Positions 12,205-25,468 of a stretch of DNA of 64,000 bases are shown in pieces (within the stretch, counting starts at the first letter, position 1; every line of letters starts with the position of its first letter). The stretch is taken from NCBI GenBank assembly GCA_013399305.1, contig VXAI01000020.1, positions 3,534,371 to 3,598,370 of the forward strand, given 5' to 3'. The notes under the pieces are model-generated. The model had not been told where the DNA came from, made no database searches, and worked only from the letters and a program-made list of their open reading frames with translations. The position numbers and the translations under genes were made by a program. Source of the stretch: Rostratula benghalensis. Lineage: Eukaryota > Chordata > Aves > Charadriiformes > Rostratulidae.

Positions 12205-12444
12205 TATTTCTCCATCTCTTTTCCTCCTTCCTTCCTTCCTTCCTTCCTTCCTTCCTTCCTTCCTTCCTTCCTTCCTTCCTTCCTTCCTTCCTTCCTTCCT
12301 TCCTTCCTTCCTTCCTTCCNNNNNNNNNNNNNNNNNNNNNNNNNNNNNNNNNNNNNNNNNNNNNNNNNNNNNNNNNNNNNNNNNNTCCCTTCCCTTCCCT
12401 TCCCTTCCCTTCCCTTCCCTTCCCTTCCCTTCCCTTCCCTTCCC
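12205..12444. repeat. Compound pyrimidine microsatellite: TTCC then TTCCC, split by a gap
   Basis: Left of the gap, a perfect TTCC tetranucleotide tract runs from about 12227 to 12319 (around 23 units), preceded by imperfect pyrimidine DNA. Right of the gap, a TCCCT pentanucleotide tract runs 12386-12444 (around 12 units). The two periods differ, so the unit changes somewhere inside the 66 missing bases. The whole tract is pyrimidine on the + strand and purine on the other. The open frames reported across it are purely repeat-driven. Confidence 0.95.
12320..12385. other. Assembly gap (66 N) inside the microsatellite
   Basis: Unresolved bases between tetranucleotide and pentanucleotide repeats. 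Confidence 1.
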
Positions 12445-14213
12445 AGATAGTTCCCCATACTTTCATCTTCAGATAATACAGCTAACAAGTTCCTGGGTTA
12501 TTAACATATCCCACATTAAAACAATCCTGGCATTATCATTTAAAAATATCTTCTCTCTGCAGCTTTAAGTATTTGTGACTGCAATGGTTCTTTTCAAACT
12601 TTTAGTAGTTTGTATTTAATCTCTACAGTAATCCATTATATTTACTTTACAGACATGTATAAATAATAAACCCCCCATACACATTTAACTTTATATTGTT
12701 AGGCTACAACAAAATCCACCACATTTAGTAAATGTTAAGGTTATGATAACAAAAATGCTTGGTGAGAAAAAGATACAGACTTAGAATAATGCCTTTTCCT
12801 GTTTTAACAAGATTGCCAGTTTCAACATTATGGATTTCTTGCAAAAAAAATAAGATAATTTACAATTATTATGGAATGTCACATATTAAAGCCCCGAATT
12901 ACATTTATCTATTGTATGATCGATGACCTTTTACCTTCACATGCCCTAATACCAGAGAAAATTCACCAATGGACAGCTACTGACTTTTTTCCACTGATAT
13001 TTTTGGTAAGAAACTGGGTGGCTGAATGAGATGCATCTCTTCGTGTTGCTAACGTTAGGAAAGATCTTCTTCTATGGATGACTCCATAGCAGATGGCTAA
13101 CACCAGAGAAAGTGACTAATGTTAAAGTTAGTTCTTCCTGCTGGTTCTTATGGTAATATTTGCAATATAATACCACTTTTTCTTCAGTTTTCTCTGCTTT
13201 TCAACAGGCATTCTTCATCTTAAGTGTTTATGCTAATCATCTCATAATGTACAATCACTCCAGTCTAGCAATTATCAAACTACAAAATGTTGCTTTACAG
13301 CAAACTGTACACAGATAATGTAGAAACGATTAATATCTCTCGTATTGTTCATTTGTTGCTATGGAAATACTGTTCCTCCACAGAGCTATTAGTAAACACT
13401 GTATTAGTGATGCAGCCAATGACAGAGAAAAATTTGGCAAGCATTGTGGAAAAATTAAGATGTATATTGTTAGAGATCGACAGTTTCAGCATAAATACAT
13501 AGAAATATATTTCTTAGCCACTGTATGCTAAAAAATATGCTAAAAAATATTTCAAGTGCAGCCCATGTGGACAGAAATTTACAGGTCGACCATCGGAATA
13601 CTACATACAAATACATTTTAAATCAAAAGAAACATCAGCTCAAATATAAGCAACTTTTACGTTATTGTTACTTGTGTAAATTGAAGTGTATCTGCCCTAT
13701 TAGATATACCTGTGGGTTTTGGTTTTGTTTGGTTTACTTTTTCTCAGAGTTAATGTTCTTCTGCCTTCCTGGGTTATAGAAGAGTCCTTCTGTACTTATC
13801 ACTAGGTTTTCTTTCCTTTGTATATAACCACATGATTAGGAGGGAAAGAGAAATCTAGAACATTTTAAACAGTTCCTCTAATTTTCCACTGTGAGCACAT
13901 TTTTAGCCATTCTGATGTCTGAATTTTCCATGTTTAATGTGCTGAGCAGATAAATTATTTTTTCCTCTCTAGAAACTGTTAGTGCCAGTGAAGCTAGGTA
14001 AAAATTTTTAGTGTATACCTGTAACTGCTTGTCTTGATTTTCAAAGTCCAGCAGGGTTATCAAATACATATCTCTACACATTTTCCCTGAATATAACCAT
14101 CATAAACATCAGCAAAGCTACTTCATTGTTCGCCTTCAATTCTCCTCTAGGACACTTTTACAGAGGTGTCTCAACCAAAATTCAGGTGTTGTAATTAAGT
14201 CCTTTATCAAGGA
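12445..14213. other. Unique AT-rich non-coding sequence
   Basis: No gene or repeat family was recognised; open frames are 84 codons or fewer. A 13-base near-tandem duplication (TGCTAAAAAATA) occurs at about 13527-13551. Confidence 0.55.
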
Positions 14214-14486
14214 CTGAAATGGAACAAGAGACAATGGTTTTAAGCTGAAAGAAATTAGATTTAGATTGGACATAAAGAAGGAATTTTTTTTGCTATGATG
14301 ATGATGAGACATTGGAACAGGTTGCCCAGGGAAGATATGGATACCCTACCATGGCAAGTTTTCAAGGTCAAGCCAGATGGAACTCTGACCTGGTCTAATG
14401 AAAGACATTCCTGTCTGAGGCAGAGAATTTAAAACTAGGTGATCTTCAATGGTTCCTTCCAGCTCAAGTTGCTCTATGATTATATA
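14214..14486 (+). mobile_element. CR1 LINE, 3' end fragment (old copy)
   Basis: The stretch aligns by eye with the last part of CR1: the ORF2 tail (words like GGTTTTAAGCTGAAAGAAATTAGATTTAG and ACATTGGAACAGGTTGCCCAGGG), then a 3' UTR resembling CTTCAATGGTTCCTTCCAGCTC and the ending CTCTATGATTATAT. It is 5'-truncated at about 14214. Substitutions and small indels are frequent, including an expanded GATGATGAT run near 14296-14307, so it is older than the copies at 10708 and 47199. Confidence 0.9.
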
Positions 14487-17400
14487 ATGTAAGAGAGTGG
14501 TTGAATGACTAGGTGGGTGGTGATTTAGAAATTTTGTGTTTGTATGAATGAACCAGTGCAAAAAAGAATGCTAATAGATATTAAAAATTATTTTTAAATG
14601 TATGATTCCAGGCACAGGCTCTTAAGTGTGGGATAATATAAAATGCTCACTGCTACACTGACCTGGAGGAGCTCCATAAAATCACTTAATGGTCTACATC
14701 GCAGCTTCAAATTATTCAGTTCATTGCAATTAATGAAGGGTGGTAGATCTGGAAAAGATTTCATATTGGATATAGTCATAGTCATTTGTTCTGTTCACTA
14801 AATCATTATGTTATCTCACTGGCATGAATCTTTCAATTTCAACATATTAATTTAAAGCCGCCTCTTTTAGAGTTTGCTTTGATAACCTTTGTTGGATACA
14901 ATATCCAAAATAGTTCACTCTGAGGAATAATATACAATTTAAAAAGGCATAAAAATACTCTGTTCCAGTTGCCAAATTACACAATTTTAAAATGTTACAT
15001 AATGCATAAACAGCTTTGATGAATCTATTTAATCATTCTTATTGTGTTATGATGTTGACATTTCATTAATTTCAAGACTGCTGTAGATCTCAGGGAGACA
15101 ATTCAACTAACTTTAAAGATTTTACTTGCTAAAATCCAAGAAAACAGGGAGAAGTCTTCCTAGTCCTAGTATTATAAGGAAATATCTTCATGCAAGGTGC
15201 TTTTCTGTAATAGACATTAATGCAAGAAGAAACTATCCAGATTCCTGCGGGAACCTGGAACACATTTCATCTAGCTGCATCATTATGGAAATTTTGACCA
15301 TTGGCTCTTAATTAGGTATTCTCATTTGCATGATGGAAGTTCATGATTTTGGCTAGATACCATTCATTGCTCTGCTTTGCTTAAATTGCTTTGTATGGAG
15401 AGTTACACTGCATTACAATAAACAAGGAAAAAACCCAAACCTTGTTAAAGGCTGAAGATAACTTGGCACTTATGTTGCATATTTAACATGCAAAAAAGAC
15501 TTTCTTAGGGCTAAAGCAATTGTAGCTGGAGGCAGTAGTAGCAGCTGCCACTATGTTCAGCTGAATTAAAATCTTTCTACAGGCTGAGAAAATCCACTGC
15601 TAGTCCCACCAGCTAAAATATTGAAAATAATCTTATGGCTGATGAGATAATGGCAGTTGTGACCAGCCTGGGGCTCCAAAGCAAGAAGAATTGAAAAGCC
15701 AAGGATCTTTTGTAACACTACACTTTTCAACTCTGATAGTTAAGAGAGTCCAAATGATCATAGACATTGCAAAAATTACAGAGCCATGCCTCATTTCATT
15801 AAAATAAAAGAAACTAAAAAATCATAGCATAATCTTGTTATAATCCTGTGAGTATTCAACAAAAAAAACATGCACACTGAAAGCAAAGCTCAGATAAATT
15901 CCAATCAAGATCTAAAGACAAAAAATAACTCATTCCTGCAGAAAACCCCTCCCCCCCAAAAAGCAAAACTGGGGGATTGTGATCTGGAAGTGTTAGACTG
16001 AATACACATTACAAGTATTATCTGTGTTGCAGTAACTGGTCTCTGACCTTAGCCTGGGGCTAACTGTGAAGCCTGGCTGAATATTGCTACATATAATGAG
16101 AAAATACATCATATCATTGACTTAATCAAAATATGATAATTAATCATTGCTGTATCTGCCTATGGGAATAATTTTTTTCTAAATGTTAATTAGCCCACAA
16201 AAGTAACAAGTGAGTTTTTTAATCTCCTTTACCTCTTTATTAGCTGATGAGCTAAGTACCACAAGAGAGCCCCAGCTTGTACCCTCATCATTTTGACTCC
16301 TTGCATTGTGCCAAAGTACCTGTATCACAACTGAGTCTCTCTCTTGAAAAATATCAGTGGATCCCAGTGCTATCTAAAGAACACGAATGCTAAATGAATA
16401 AAGAAGCCAAAACCAGAATTAATATTCTTCCTGATAAGCATGCAAAAATTATATAATTTGTGCTTTAATTCAGTTTAAGGCTCAGGTACAATAATTCATT
16501 TCACATTACTTATATGATAAATTCTTGCAACTCACTTTTCACTGTTGAAATATTTTTAATAATCATTATTTAAATCACTCATTTTTCTTCAGACCAGCCT
16601 TGTTATCATGAATTAGCAAAAAAAGAAAGAAAAAGAAAAGAAAAAAGAAAGATGGGAAACAGGAACTGGCTGAGTGGGTTCCATGAAGCCTTGACTATTC
16701 AGTATTTTAACAAAATGGAGGCAAGAAGAGGAAAAAAAATAGAGAGGTAGTTGTTAGGAAATAAAATTATGAATTCTATGATTTTTTTTGGCAATGGAAT
16801 ATACTGTCTAGGAAAAAGTAGCTCTAAGAAAATACCACATTACATATGTAGTTTCAGTCATTAAGGTGAAGACATCATTAAAAGCAGAACCAAAACTCCT
16901 GTTTCTAGACAGACAGGATTCGCAAAAAGCTTAAAGTTGCACAGATCCGAATATGGATCCTATTTTCTTCCTTCAGATCTCTGGATTGTTGAGGTGTAGA
17001 TTTCAGGCATTTTTTCTAAGCTGCAAGAATTTTCTTCTCCACCTCCCCAGATCTCCAGGTCTGGCTGTGTGACAAAAAGTTTCAGAAGCTCTCTCACTCT
17101 GTCATATTCAAGATCAGTCATTTCACACCACCAGCAGGCCCTTTTCTAACACAGAACTAGAAGTGTTAGTAACACTTGCTTTTGCTAGAATTTCTTTCGA
17201 ACTGTTTGATAGGATGAGGAAGTGTGTGTATAACAAGATGTGTTCCTTTTGGAGATACAGTTGTCATTTAGAAAAATGTGAAAGCTAGAGGTAAATAAAA
17301 ATAAGACCCCTCCTTCATATACATACATGTATTTATTTATGCAGACACATAAATACATGTATGTATACATACACATTTTTCGGTGTGATGCCTATATATG

Positions 17401-20400
17401 TTTTTGTAAATAAAACCCCTAATGGATTAAAAAGAATATATTGCAAAGCTATATGACAGGCAACAAATATATTTTCCTTTCCATGGTATTTACAGTAATA
17501 CCACTAATGGTGATGAATTCTTTCCATATTCATGGGGTTGTAATATGTAATCCCTTAGGAGTTCTGTTGTAATTTAGCATTAATTAATTTCCACGTACAG
17601 TAAAGTGTTGCTAAAATTTGAATAATGTAATGCTTATTGCCTTTCCTACTATCATTTCTGTTTTTTTTCCAGCATCTTCCTCCTTTTACCTCTAGTAGTC
17701 AGAAGGTTATTGCACGTATTTCCAGACAACGATACACAGTGATACACAGCACTAAGATTTCCCTATTACCGCTCAGACCTAAAGTAATTTAAATGCATTC
17801 TTTATCCCTTGAGTAATTTGCCACAACTAATCCTCACAAGCAGGTCTAATGCTGGATCCTCAGGGACATTCCTCAGTTCTGTTTAATATTAACCGTGAAC
17901 ACACATTTTGAAAAATACACCAGTGAGGTACTGCTATTAGACCTCTTTGACAATGAAAACTGGAACGCCTGTTTTTCAGGACCAATGGAGCTGCATCAGG
18001 TCTGTCAAACTCATGAATTCCTGGGATACAGGGAGTGCCCTGACCCCAGCCCATCTATCCTGGCAGTGCCTGGCAGCAGCAGAGTCCGGAATGCACTTGA
18101 ACACTTGAGCACAATTAAAATTGTGATTCCGATCTTGCATCCTTTGATCCCAGGCCTGAACCTGCTAGGATATCTGTCTGGACATTATACATAAAGCATG
18201 TGGGTAAATTTCTCACTTCAACCTATACTAAATCTCCATTTACGTACTAGCAGTGTAGGTAGTGTTGTACCTTAGCCAGCCACTCCTATAATGATGGTTC
18301 TTTCTCACTCTCTCCTACTACTCAGCTGGTTACCCCATTAAACAAAACAAGCCTGCATCAGTCTTTTCAGGGGATGTTTCAAATATTCCAAAGTTCAAAG
18401 AGATTTGGTGTGTCTTGAACATAACAGTAGCTTTGCAGCTACCATAAAACCAAATAGCTCAGGGATTGGGGTGTTGTTTTTTTTTTGATTACAGACATTG
18501 TCTTCAATGAATTGTTTTGTTTTTTTTTTTCTCTTTCAGTTCAGACTTGAACTGTCACATGAATGCAAAGAAAGAATTATGCAAAGCTTTTCTTTTCTGA
18601 CAGTACTCTTAAAACCTCCTTTATACTTCTTAAACACTGATATTGATGCTTCTTAAAAGAAACACCTTCCAGTTAGAGGACTTAAAAAGGACACAATTTT
18701 TTTAAAAAAAGAGATGCAACCATTTTAACAAAAGGCAAAGTGTTTAAAGTACACTAGAGAACAATACAAATTATAGTGATAACAGAAACAGTAAAAATAA
18801 TAAACAAAATATGTTATATTAAAAATACTAAAGGCCATTTTGAAAATAACTAGTGAACATTACCAGTCATTTTCCAAGCTTCATCCCCAGTCAGTTTGGT
18901 GGGACAATAACACAGTAACAATTTCAATAAGGTTTTAATGCAAGTCTTTAATGGAGACCCTATTATGGTGCCATTTACGATGTGAGCTAATGATGGCAAG
19001 ATGATTTCAATATCACTCTGAGGGGATTCCATTATGAAGCCATTACAACACGAAGCCGCAATAGCAAAATACTTTCACAGCAAATCCGTAGAGACAGTGT
19101 GATGGTTCCATTACTGGTTCCAAAATGATATGATGACACTCCAAGGATTTCACTGCAAGCCTACAGAGACCATACCAGCATGTAAAATGATGATATGCTT
19201 CTTTGTAGAAAGACTTGCATTTCTATTCTAAAATACAGTTTTGTCCTGAGACACGAGAACAAAAAAAGTCATCGTATGAATCACGTCTTCGTTCCTACAT
19301 GCACTCCAAGCCACTTTGCCTCAACAAGCAAAGCCTTTCAATCTTCTTCATTCCTTTTCAGCTGTAGTCTTGCTGACACATTTAAGAGAGAAAGCAAGCT
19401 CAGTTCATAGTTTATTTTAGGTCATGATTGTTCACCAGAAATGTGTCATTTACTTTGGTACTCGCCTACTGAGGTGAACGCAGGAATACTCTGAGGTTAG
19501 TGTTATCATGCAATAGTATCTTCAACTGTCCCCAGTGACAGGATCCATAAAATTTTAGGATCTGAACTTATTTGGAAAAGTTTGGTTATCTCTCTTTGTT
19601 TGTGAAGGTAAATTCTCATTTAGCATTTTTTTAGACAGGCCCATGTTGTTAGAACTGCTTGTGACTATGTTGATAGAACATTTCATTGAGGGTAAAAAGT
19701 TTGTAAAAGTATGCCAAATTTGTCAAAAAACATATATAAGTATCTTTTTATGACATATTCAAAACAAAAGAGTTTAGAGGTGAAAAATTTTAAAAATATT
19801 TTTGTAAGTTTTTTACCCCCTCTCATTGTGCTAGATTATGAAATTGGTATTAAAACGAGAAGGGTGTGTGTGGGGGGTATGTGTTCTTAGTTTGATTTAG
19901 TTTTCCTAAAGTAAGTTTTAGATAAATCTCAATAGATGTTCCTTTCCAGAATCTTGGAGAAGTTTTGTTCCAATTTGGCATGAAGCTCCAGTTCTGGAAT
20001 GATGGAGTCCTTTGTGAAACAGAATTGCTATTTTTGTCTCCACACTGTAACTTATATAGAGAGCTTCACTTGCCAAGCAGCATTCATCTTCAAAACCCTT
20101 TGTGGACATTAAAGTTTATATCTTGAGATAATTAAGTATTTCAAAAGCTGTGTATTTAGATGACCATTCAGAAATCTGGATATCTTATCAAACCTCCATT
20201 CTCTTCTACCGTGCAAATATAAGCACGTATCATAGCATGTACCATTTCTGCTAATAGAAAGAAAAATTTCTGAAAATCACAGAACACATAGGGGTAGGTT
20301 AAATTACATCTCCTGCTAATTCTCTTTGTCTGACATCTTATTAATTAATGTGTTCAGCTCAGCAGATCAAGTGCTTTTGGTCAAAGGATCTGTTATCACA

Positions 20401-22017
20401 GCACGTTCCTCCCTTCACTGGGCTTAACTAGCTGCCCTACTCAAATTCTGAGGAACTCTAACCAGCTTTAAGAAATGTTCTCTTTACCCTCTCATGTATT
20501 TGCTATTCTGTTCATTGCATTTCATAATTATGAAATCAAATTGTTAATTTTAATGAAATCTCACAGCAGATTAAGTCTCCAAGTTTCAGGAATGAGAAAG
20601 GCAGGTTTGAGGAGACCAAAAAACTGTTATTAATGCCCTCACAAAAGGAAAAGCTAAATATGGAACTCCTTTATTTGTATTACTGCAGTATCCAATGACT
20701 CCTCTCAGTATTTTTACTGACTAGAAGAATGAAAGACAGACTCAATGCTAATTGCAAATATTTATGTTCAAGTATCATGAGCTCACCTCTTTGCTGTGAT
20801 TCCAGCTGCATACTGTATCCAAACTACCTGGAAAAAGCTTAGCTAGAGTATTTCTATTTGTTAGTGTGGTAGTAATGCAGCTGTATGAAACAGGAGCTGC
20901 TAATGGATCTGAATCTAATAGAAAATTAAGGAAAACTACAAGACACTGTGAACCTCTTATTGAGAAGGAAGTCTTCCTCAGTATGAGGAATTTCTAGAAC
21001 ATCTCCCAGGGTGGCTAATATTCTGTTATTAAGAGTATAAAGAATCAGAGAGCACTGGGCTATACTGCATTCTTTTTATAATTTCTGACCTTGCAGCAGT
21101 TTGGACAGCCACATCAAACAAACTTTATTCTAAAAGGTCTTAACATTATTTCAGTATAAATGTTGTCAATGGAATAAATTGTTAATCGTTCTCATCTCAG
21201 CTCTATTTTCATTTATGTTCTTTGTGTATAGTTGGAATCTGTTCAGCAATCATTTTTTGGCTTTATAAAATCCTTTGAAAAGCTTGAAAGAGCTAATATT
21301 GCATGTTTATTTTGTATGCCATGTGTAATAGGCAGAGAATCAAAGCACTGGTTAAACTTCACTGCTGGCATTTGCAGCCTCAATGTCATCAGAACTCACA
21401 GAATCAAAACAAAAAAAAATTACCACTGCAGACTGCAATGCAGCCATATATTCTGTTGCTTCCTCGATTGCAGTCCCTGCAGGCCACAGAGCTTATGATG
21501 CTGTCCAAAAGATAGCAATTTGAAAATGGGCTTGTGACATGATGTACTTATTTGACAGTATAATACAATAATAAATGTGGGGTAACATAGCTATTGCAAA
21601 ATAAACTATTATTGGTAACTGGGTCTTGTCCACAATTAAAGCATGGCTACTGAAAACAGTAGAAGTCTGACAAAATGATTGTGAGCATAGGGCTTGGCAA
21701 GGTACATTTTTGGTGGAACAATCATTTCCTTTCAAGGATTCTTTAAATGCAAAATTAAGTGCTCTTAAAAAAATGGAGGTGTTCCCATCAATCACTTTCA
21801 TATGAAAAATGTACTTAGAGAAAAATATTTTGTTGTTATGGATAAGATATAAAAGATGTTAGGGTATTATGTAGCAATTTATCTGTACTATAATTTTAAG
21901 AAAAAGGAAAATCAGACATATAAATATTTAGTTAGTTCCTCACTTTCAGAGTTCGCCAGTTTTTAAATACCTTGGGAAAAATCTTCATCTATTGCGCTAT
22001 TTGTATTCCATTTTACA
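14487..22017. other. Unique AT-rich non-coding sequence (7.5 kb)
   Basis: No gene was recognised. Features seen are an A/G-rich run at 16618-16652, a homeodomain-word-rich stretch near 16120-16260 that resembles conserved non-coding DNA, a TA/CA-rich palindromic patch at 17320-17375, and a minus-strand frame at 18850-19032 discussed separately. Frames at 17895-18194 (+, 99 codons) and 21493-21801 (-, 102 codons) show no family resemblance and are considered chance. Confidence 0.55.
18850..19032 (-). other. Unrecognised 60-codon open frame, unsupported as a gene
   Basis: The minus-strand frame has a mixed residue composition (SDIEIILPSLAHIVNGTIIG is one part), without the repeats or low complexity typical of chance frames here. 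A CCCCTCAG/A border at about 19019 could act as a weak splice acceptor, and ACTG/GTAATG near 18864 as a weak donor. No family is recognised. A chance frame is the simplest reading. Confidence 0.1.
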
Positions 22018-22185
22018 TCATAGCATCATAAAATGGTTGGAGTTGGAAGGGACCTTAAAGATCATCCAGTTCCAACTCCTTTGACATAGACAGGGACACC
22101 ACCCACTAGGCCAGGTTGCTAAAAGCCACATCAAGCCTGGTCTCTAATACTCACAGGGACTGGCCATCCACAACTTCTCTGGGCA
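22018..22185 (-). mobile_element. CR1 LINE, 3' UTR fragment
   Basis: Read on the minus strand, this is the last about 165 bases of CR1, from CCAGAGAAGTTGTGGATGGCC to TTGGAAC...GATGATC...TAAGGTCCCTTCCAACTCC and the final TTTATGATGCTATG. It lies wholly at the ORF2 end and 3' UTR, with 5' truncation at about 22185. Recognisable CR1 stops abruptly inside what is normally CAACTTCTCTGGGCAACCTGTTCC on the + strand. Confidence 0.93.
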
Positions 22186-24821
22186 GAGCATGTCAAGATG
22201 TGAACTCTACTCATCAAATTTTGACTTATTGTTGATGACGCTTGGGCTAGGGAACTATTGGGACCAGTGACAAATATAATTTTGATCAAAAAAAACCTGC
22301 CCAACTTTGGGAGGATTTTTTAGCCTTGAGAGACAGTTGAGAAAAATAAAGAGAGTGATCTATTTAATTTTTTTTTAAACATACAACACATCTAAATTTT
22401 GACAGCTACAGAATGAGTGACATCTCCATGGAAGAATAAAAATACACTTTTGTAAAGTAAAGTTAAGGAATTCTCAGATTAGGTAATTATTTCAGCTCTG
22501 TGTTCACATGAGGAGTCCTTTGGATAAACTGATGTTGACATCATCGGCTTCTGCAAAAGAAGGGCAAGGGGTAACTAGTCTCAGCCTCATTGACAACACC
22601 CATTAGTGACAAAGTTTTTGCTAACTGTGGGGAGCAGTCCGTGAGATGAGGGAAGAGAAAAGCTGGCATAACTGTTTATTAGTATGTGTGGGCATAGCAG
22701 GACAAAGCTATGTACAGTTCTGTATGGGAGCTTCTTTAAGCTATGAAGCCTAAGAAACAACATCAGGATATGTTTCTTCTCACATGTAATACCGGGCAGA
22801 AATGAAGTAACCTAATATAGACCTAGTATTATTTCAGTAAGAAGAAAAATACTAAGAATTCTTCAGGCTGCTGGATAGTGGATTAATATGTGGTTGAGGT
22901 ACATTAAGACTTGTTTGGAATCCCTTTGGATTGGGTAACAGCTATTTCAGTGGTGGTGGATATGTTATCATTTTTTTGAATTGATAATAGTGCATTCATT
23001 GTGCACAATCTGATGAAAATAAATGATGAAAAGACAGTCCCTCCTCTAAAAGCTTTCAACCAAAAATGACTGACAACAGATGGGTAAAGTACAGATTGCT
23101 GAAACACATGAAAGTATCACACGAATACTGATCAACCTGACAAAAGCAATACTTGCAAATTACTCAAATAACCATCATCTAGCTTTTCTCTGAGTGTCGC
23201 AGACACAAAGAGTTTTAAGGAATATGTGTTTATGTCTATATTCCCTTTTGTAGTTGCAGTGTACGCTGCATAAAAATAAGTGATGCTATTTTCACTGTAT
23301 GAGATCTGGGAGAGAAGTAGCCAACTTGTAGTTATAACAGGCAGCAGCAATAACCATCACCTCTGGCAAACTGGCAGACGTTTTTGCTGCTAGCATTGTT
23401 TCTTAAAATAAATGCCTTTATTGTTAAAAGCTCTCTTCTTCATTCTTATGCCACCTTGATATCTCTGCTTGCCATGCTGTCTTGCTAAGGCCATTAGGAG
23501 TGAAGTTTAAGGTCTTCCAAATTTGATATGGATCCCTTATGGAGGTACAACAGGAGTTCATATATCTTTAACTCCTCCAATTCCCCTTTGTCTCAGGGGG
23601 AGTGTAAATATAAAAATGTGTGGCTGTGTCTATAGCTTTTTTAAGTTTTTGTGCTTTCTCTCGAGCCAAAAGTGTTAAAGATAGCTGTGCAGGTGAAAAA
23701 GCATGTGATTTCAACACAGAAAGTACGGAACGTAATATTCTTCAGTACTGTGCTACCTTCTGACATTGCATAAAATAATCCAGGGAACAACTGATGAATT
23801 TTTTTTTTAAACTAATACTAACTTAAACTAGGGAAATGGGTAAAATTAAACAGAAAAGCATTGTAGTAATTGAGAAAGGAATAGGAAGACCAGATGGAAA
23901 AAAAAATGGAAGTATACCTAATTTGTCATTCTTGCTATCATCGGAGCTATACAAAATAAAGACCTCTGATGAACTGAATTATCTCTGCCTTCTTCCATAT
24001 CCTCTGATATGATTTACAGTTCTTCTTTTATGACAGTTAGTGCATTTGGAGTTTAGTAGTAGTTACTAATCTTGTATCGTGAAAAGGAATTCTTATCCAG
24101 AAAGTTATTACTAGTCCAATAAGGTCTGAACAGTCAAACCAAATTGCCTACCAGTTATTATCAGCACAATTACAGAGATGTTAACTCTTACTGCTAATAA
24201 TACACTGAAGATTTCTATGCATAAGCTTTCTAGTATCTAATCTTTTGTTCCAATGAAAATTCACCCTTTAAATGTCTCTCTAGATCTCACAGTCAACATC
24301 TTCAAGAAGAAGATGTAGAATAGGAGTTACAGCAAATTATCAACAACCTGAGTTACTTGCTGGGAGAAATACGACAGGGGTTTCTTCTCTCTCCCGCTTA
24401 GTTCATGAACGGTCTCTGGTTTACAAGGCTGTACTCCTTTAGTGCTCAGTAACTGACCACTGTGCTATGTGCTTACAGTTTGGGGTCCTTGGTATCATCC
24501 AGTATCTTTGCTGTCCTGCACTGCGTTTTTGTTTTAGGTTCATATACAGTTTGGTCCACACTGGCTCTTTGCTATTCCTATCCAGTAATTAACAAGATGT
24601 TATACTGCATAATGGGCCGAAGCTAAACAAGTCATTTTGCCATAGCCATCTTACCACTACCCAGCTGCTGTCACAGCAAACACAAGCTAAAGAGAGTTCA
24701 AGCCCAGATAAACCCAACAAATCCTGACACCCTGAATGTTGGTAAAAGCCTGTGGCCTATTACTAATAATAACAAAATTGTATCTAGTGGGTTTTCCCTT
24801 GTTTGTTCTACTACATTTCAG

Positions 24822-24951
24822 TCTGAACTTCCACTGCTCCATACGACTTTTGAGAAAATTTAGTATAATCCCTGGGAAAGCTGGATCTCCAAAGATTGCA
24901 AAGAAATTAAAATATGGAGAAGTGAACTGCATATGTCACAAGGAATGCATG
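24822..24951 (+). other. Candidate exon with strong splice-like borders
   Basis: A pyrimidine-rich stretch (GGTTTTCCCTTGTTTG...CATTTCAG) ends in AG at 24820-24821, and an ATG/GTAAGG donor begins at 24952. The 130 bases between stay open in one frame, which extends outward to 24736-25011. The encoded piece is basic and contains GKAGSPKIAKKLKYGEVNC; no family is recognised. If transcribed it could equally be a non-coding RNA exon. No neighbouring exon was found. Confidence 0.15.
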
Positions 24952-25447
24952 GTAAGGATATTTCTCTTGAACTTGAAGTACCTAAATAAAGAGGATCACA
25001 TTAGCTGTTGATATAACTCCAGTAATATTATAAAGTCATGCAAAGGAATTTATTTAGCTTAGAGACTACTCTCATGCACATAACTTGGTGTTTGTCAGTC
25101 CTAAAATTCTGCCACTCACAGACACATGATAAACTTTCTACTCCATTATCATTAACATGATAATTGTTCTTTTTCTGTGTCATGTCTTTTGAATTCTTTG
25201 GCTGTAAATGTACTCAAAGCCTAATGCTTCTTTCATTGTGGGAAAGTGCACTCATGATATATTAAAGACTTAGCTATCTCACAGGAAAACGAAGGAAAAA
25301 ATATTACTACATAATGTTTTAAAATCTTCATGAATAATTATCTAGTAAGAAAGTCAATATGGGACTCAAAAGGATGTATATGATTCTCCACTCAACTCCC
25401 TCTTCTCCTTTTGTCCATATAATGGAAACATAACCAATGCTCCGATC

Positions 25448-25468
25448 AAAAAAAAAAAAAAAAAAAAA
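25448..25468. repeat. A21 homopolymer
   Basis: Uninterrupted A-run on the + strand. The upstream sequence does not look like a processed transcript or SINE, so it is treated as a simple repeat. Confidence 0.9.

Noticed and set aside
12012..12568. Several 90-154-codon frames rich in FLPS or GRKE
   Set aside because: They are translations of the TTCC/TTCCC microsatellite and the gap.
16771..16782. GAATTCTATGAT as a CR1 3' end
   Set aside because: Only about 12 bases match and no CR1 sequence lies upstream.
25448..25468. A-run as the tail of a processed pseudogene or SINE
   Set aside because: No transcript-like or SINE-like sequence and no target duplication were seen around it.
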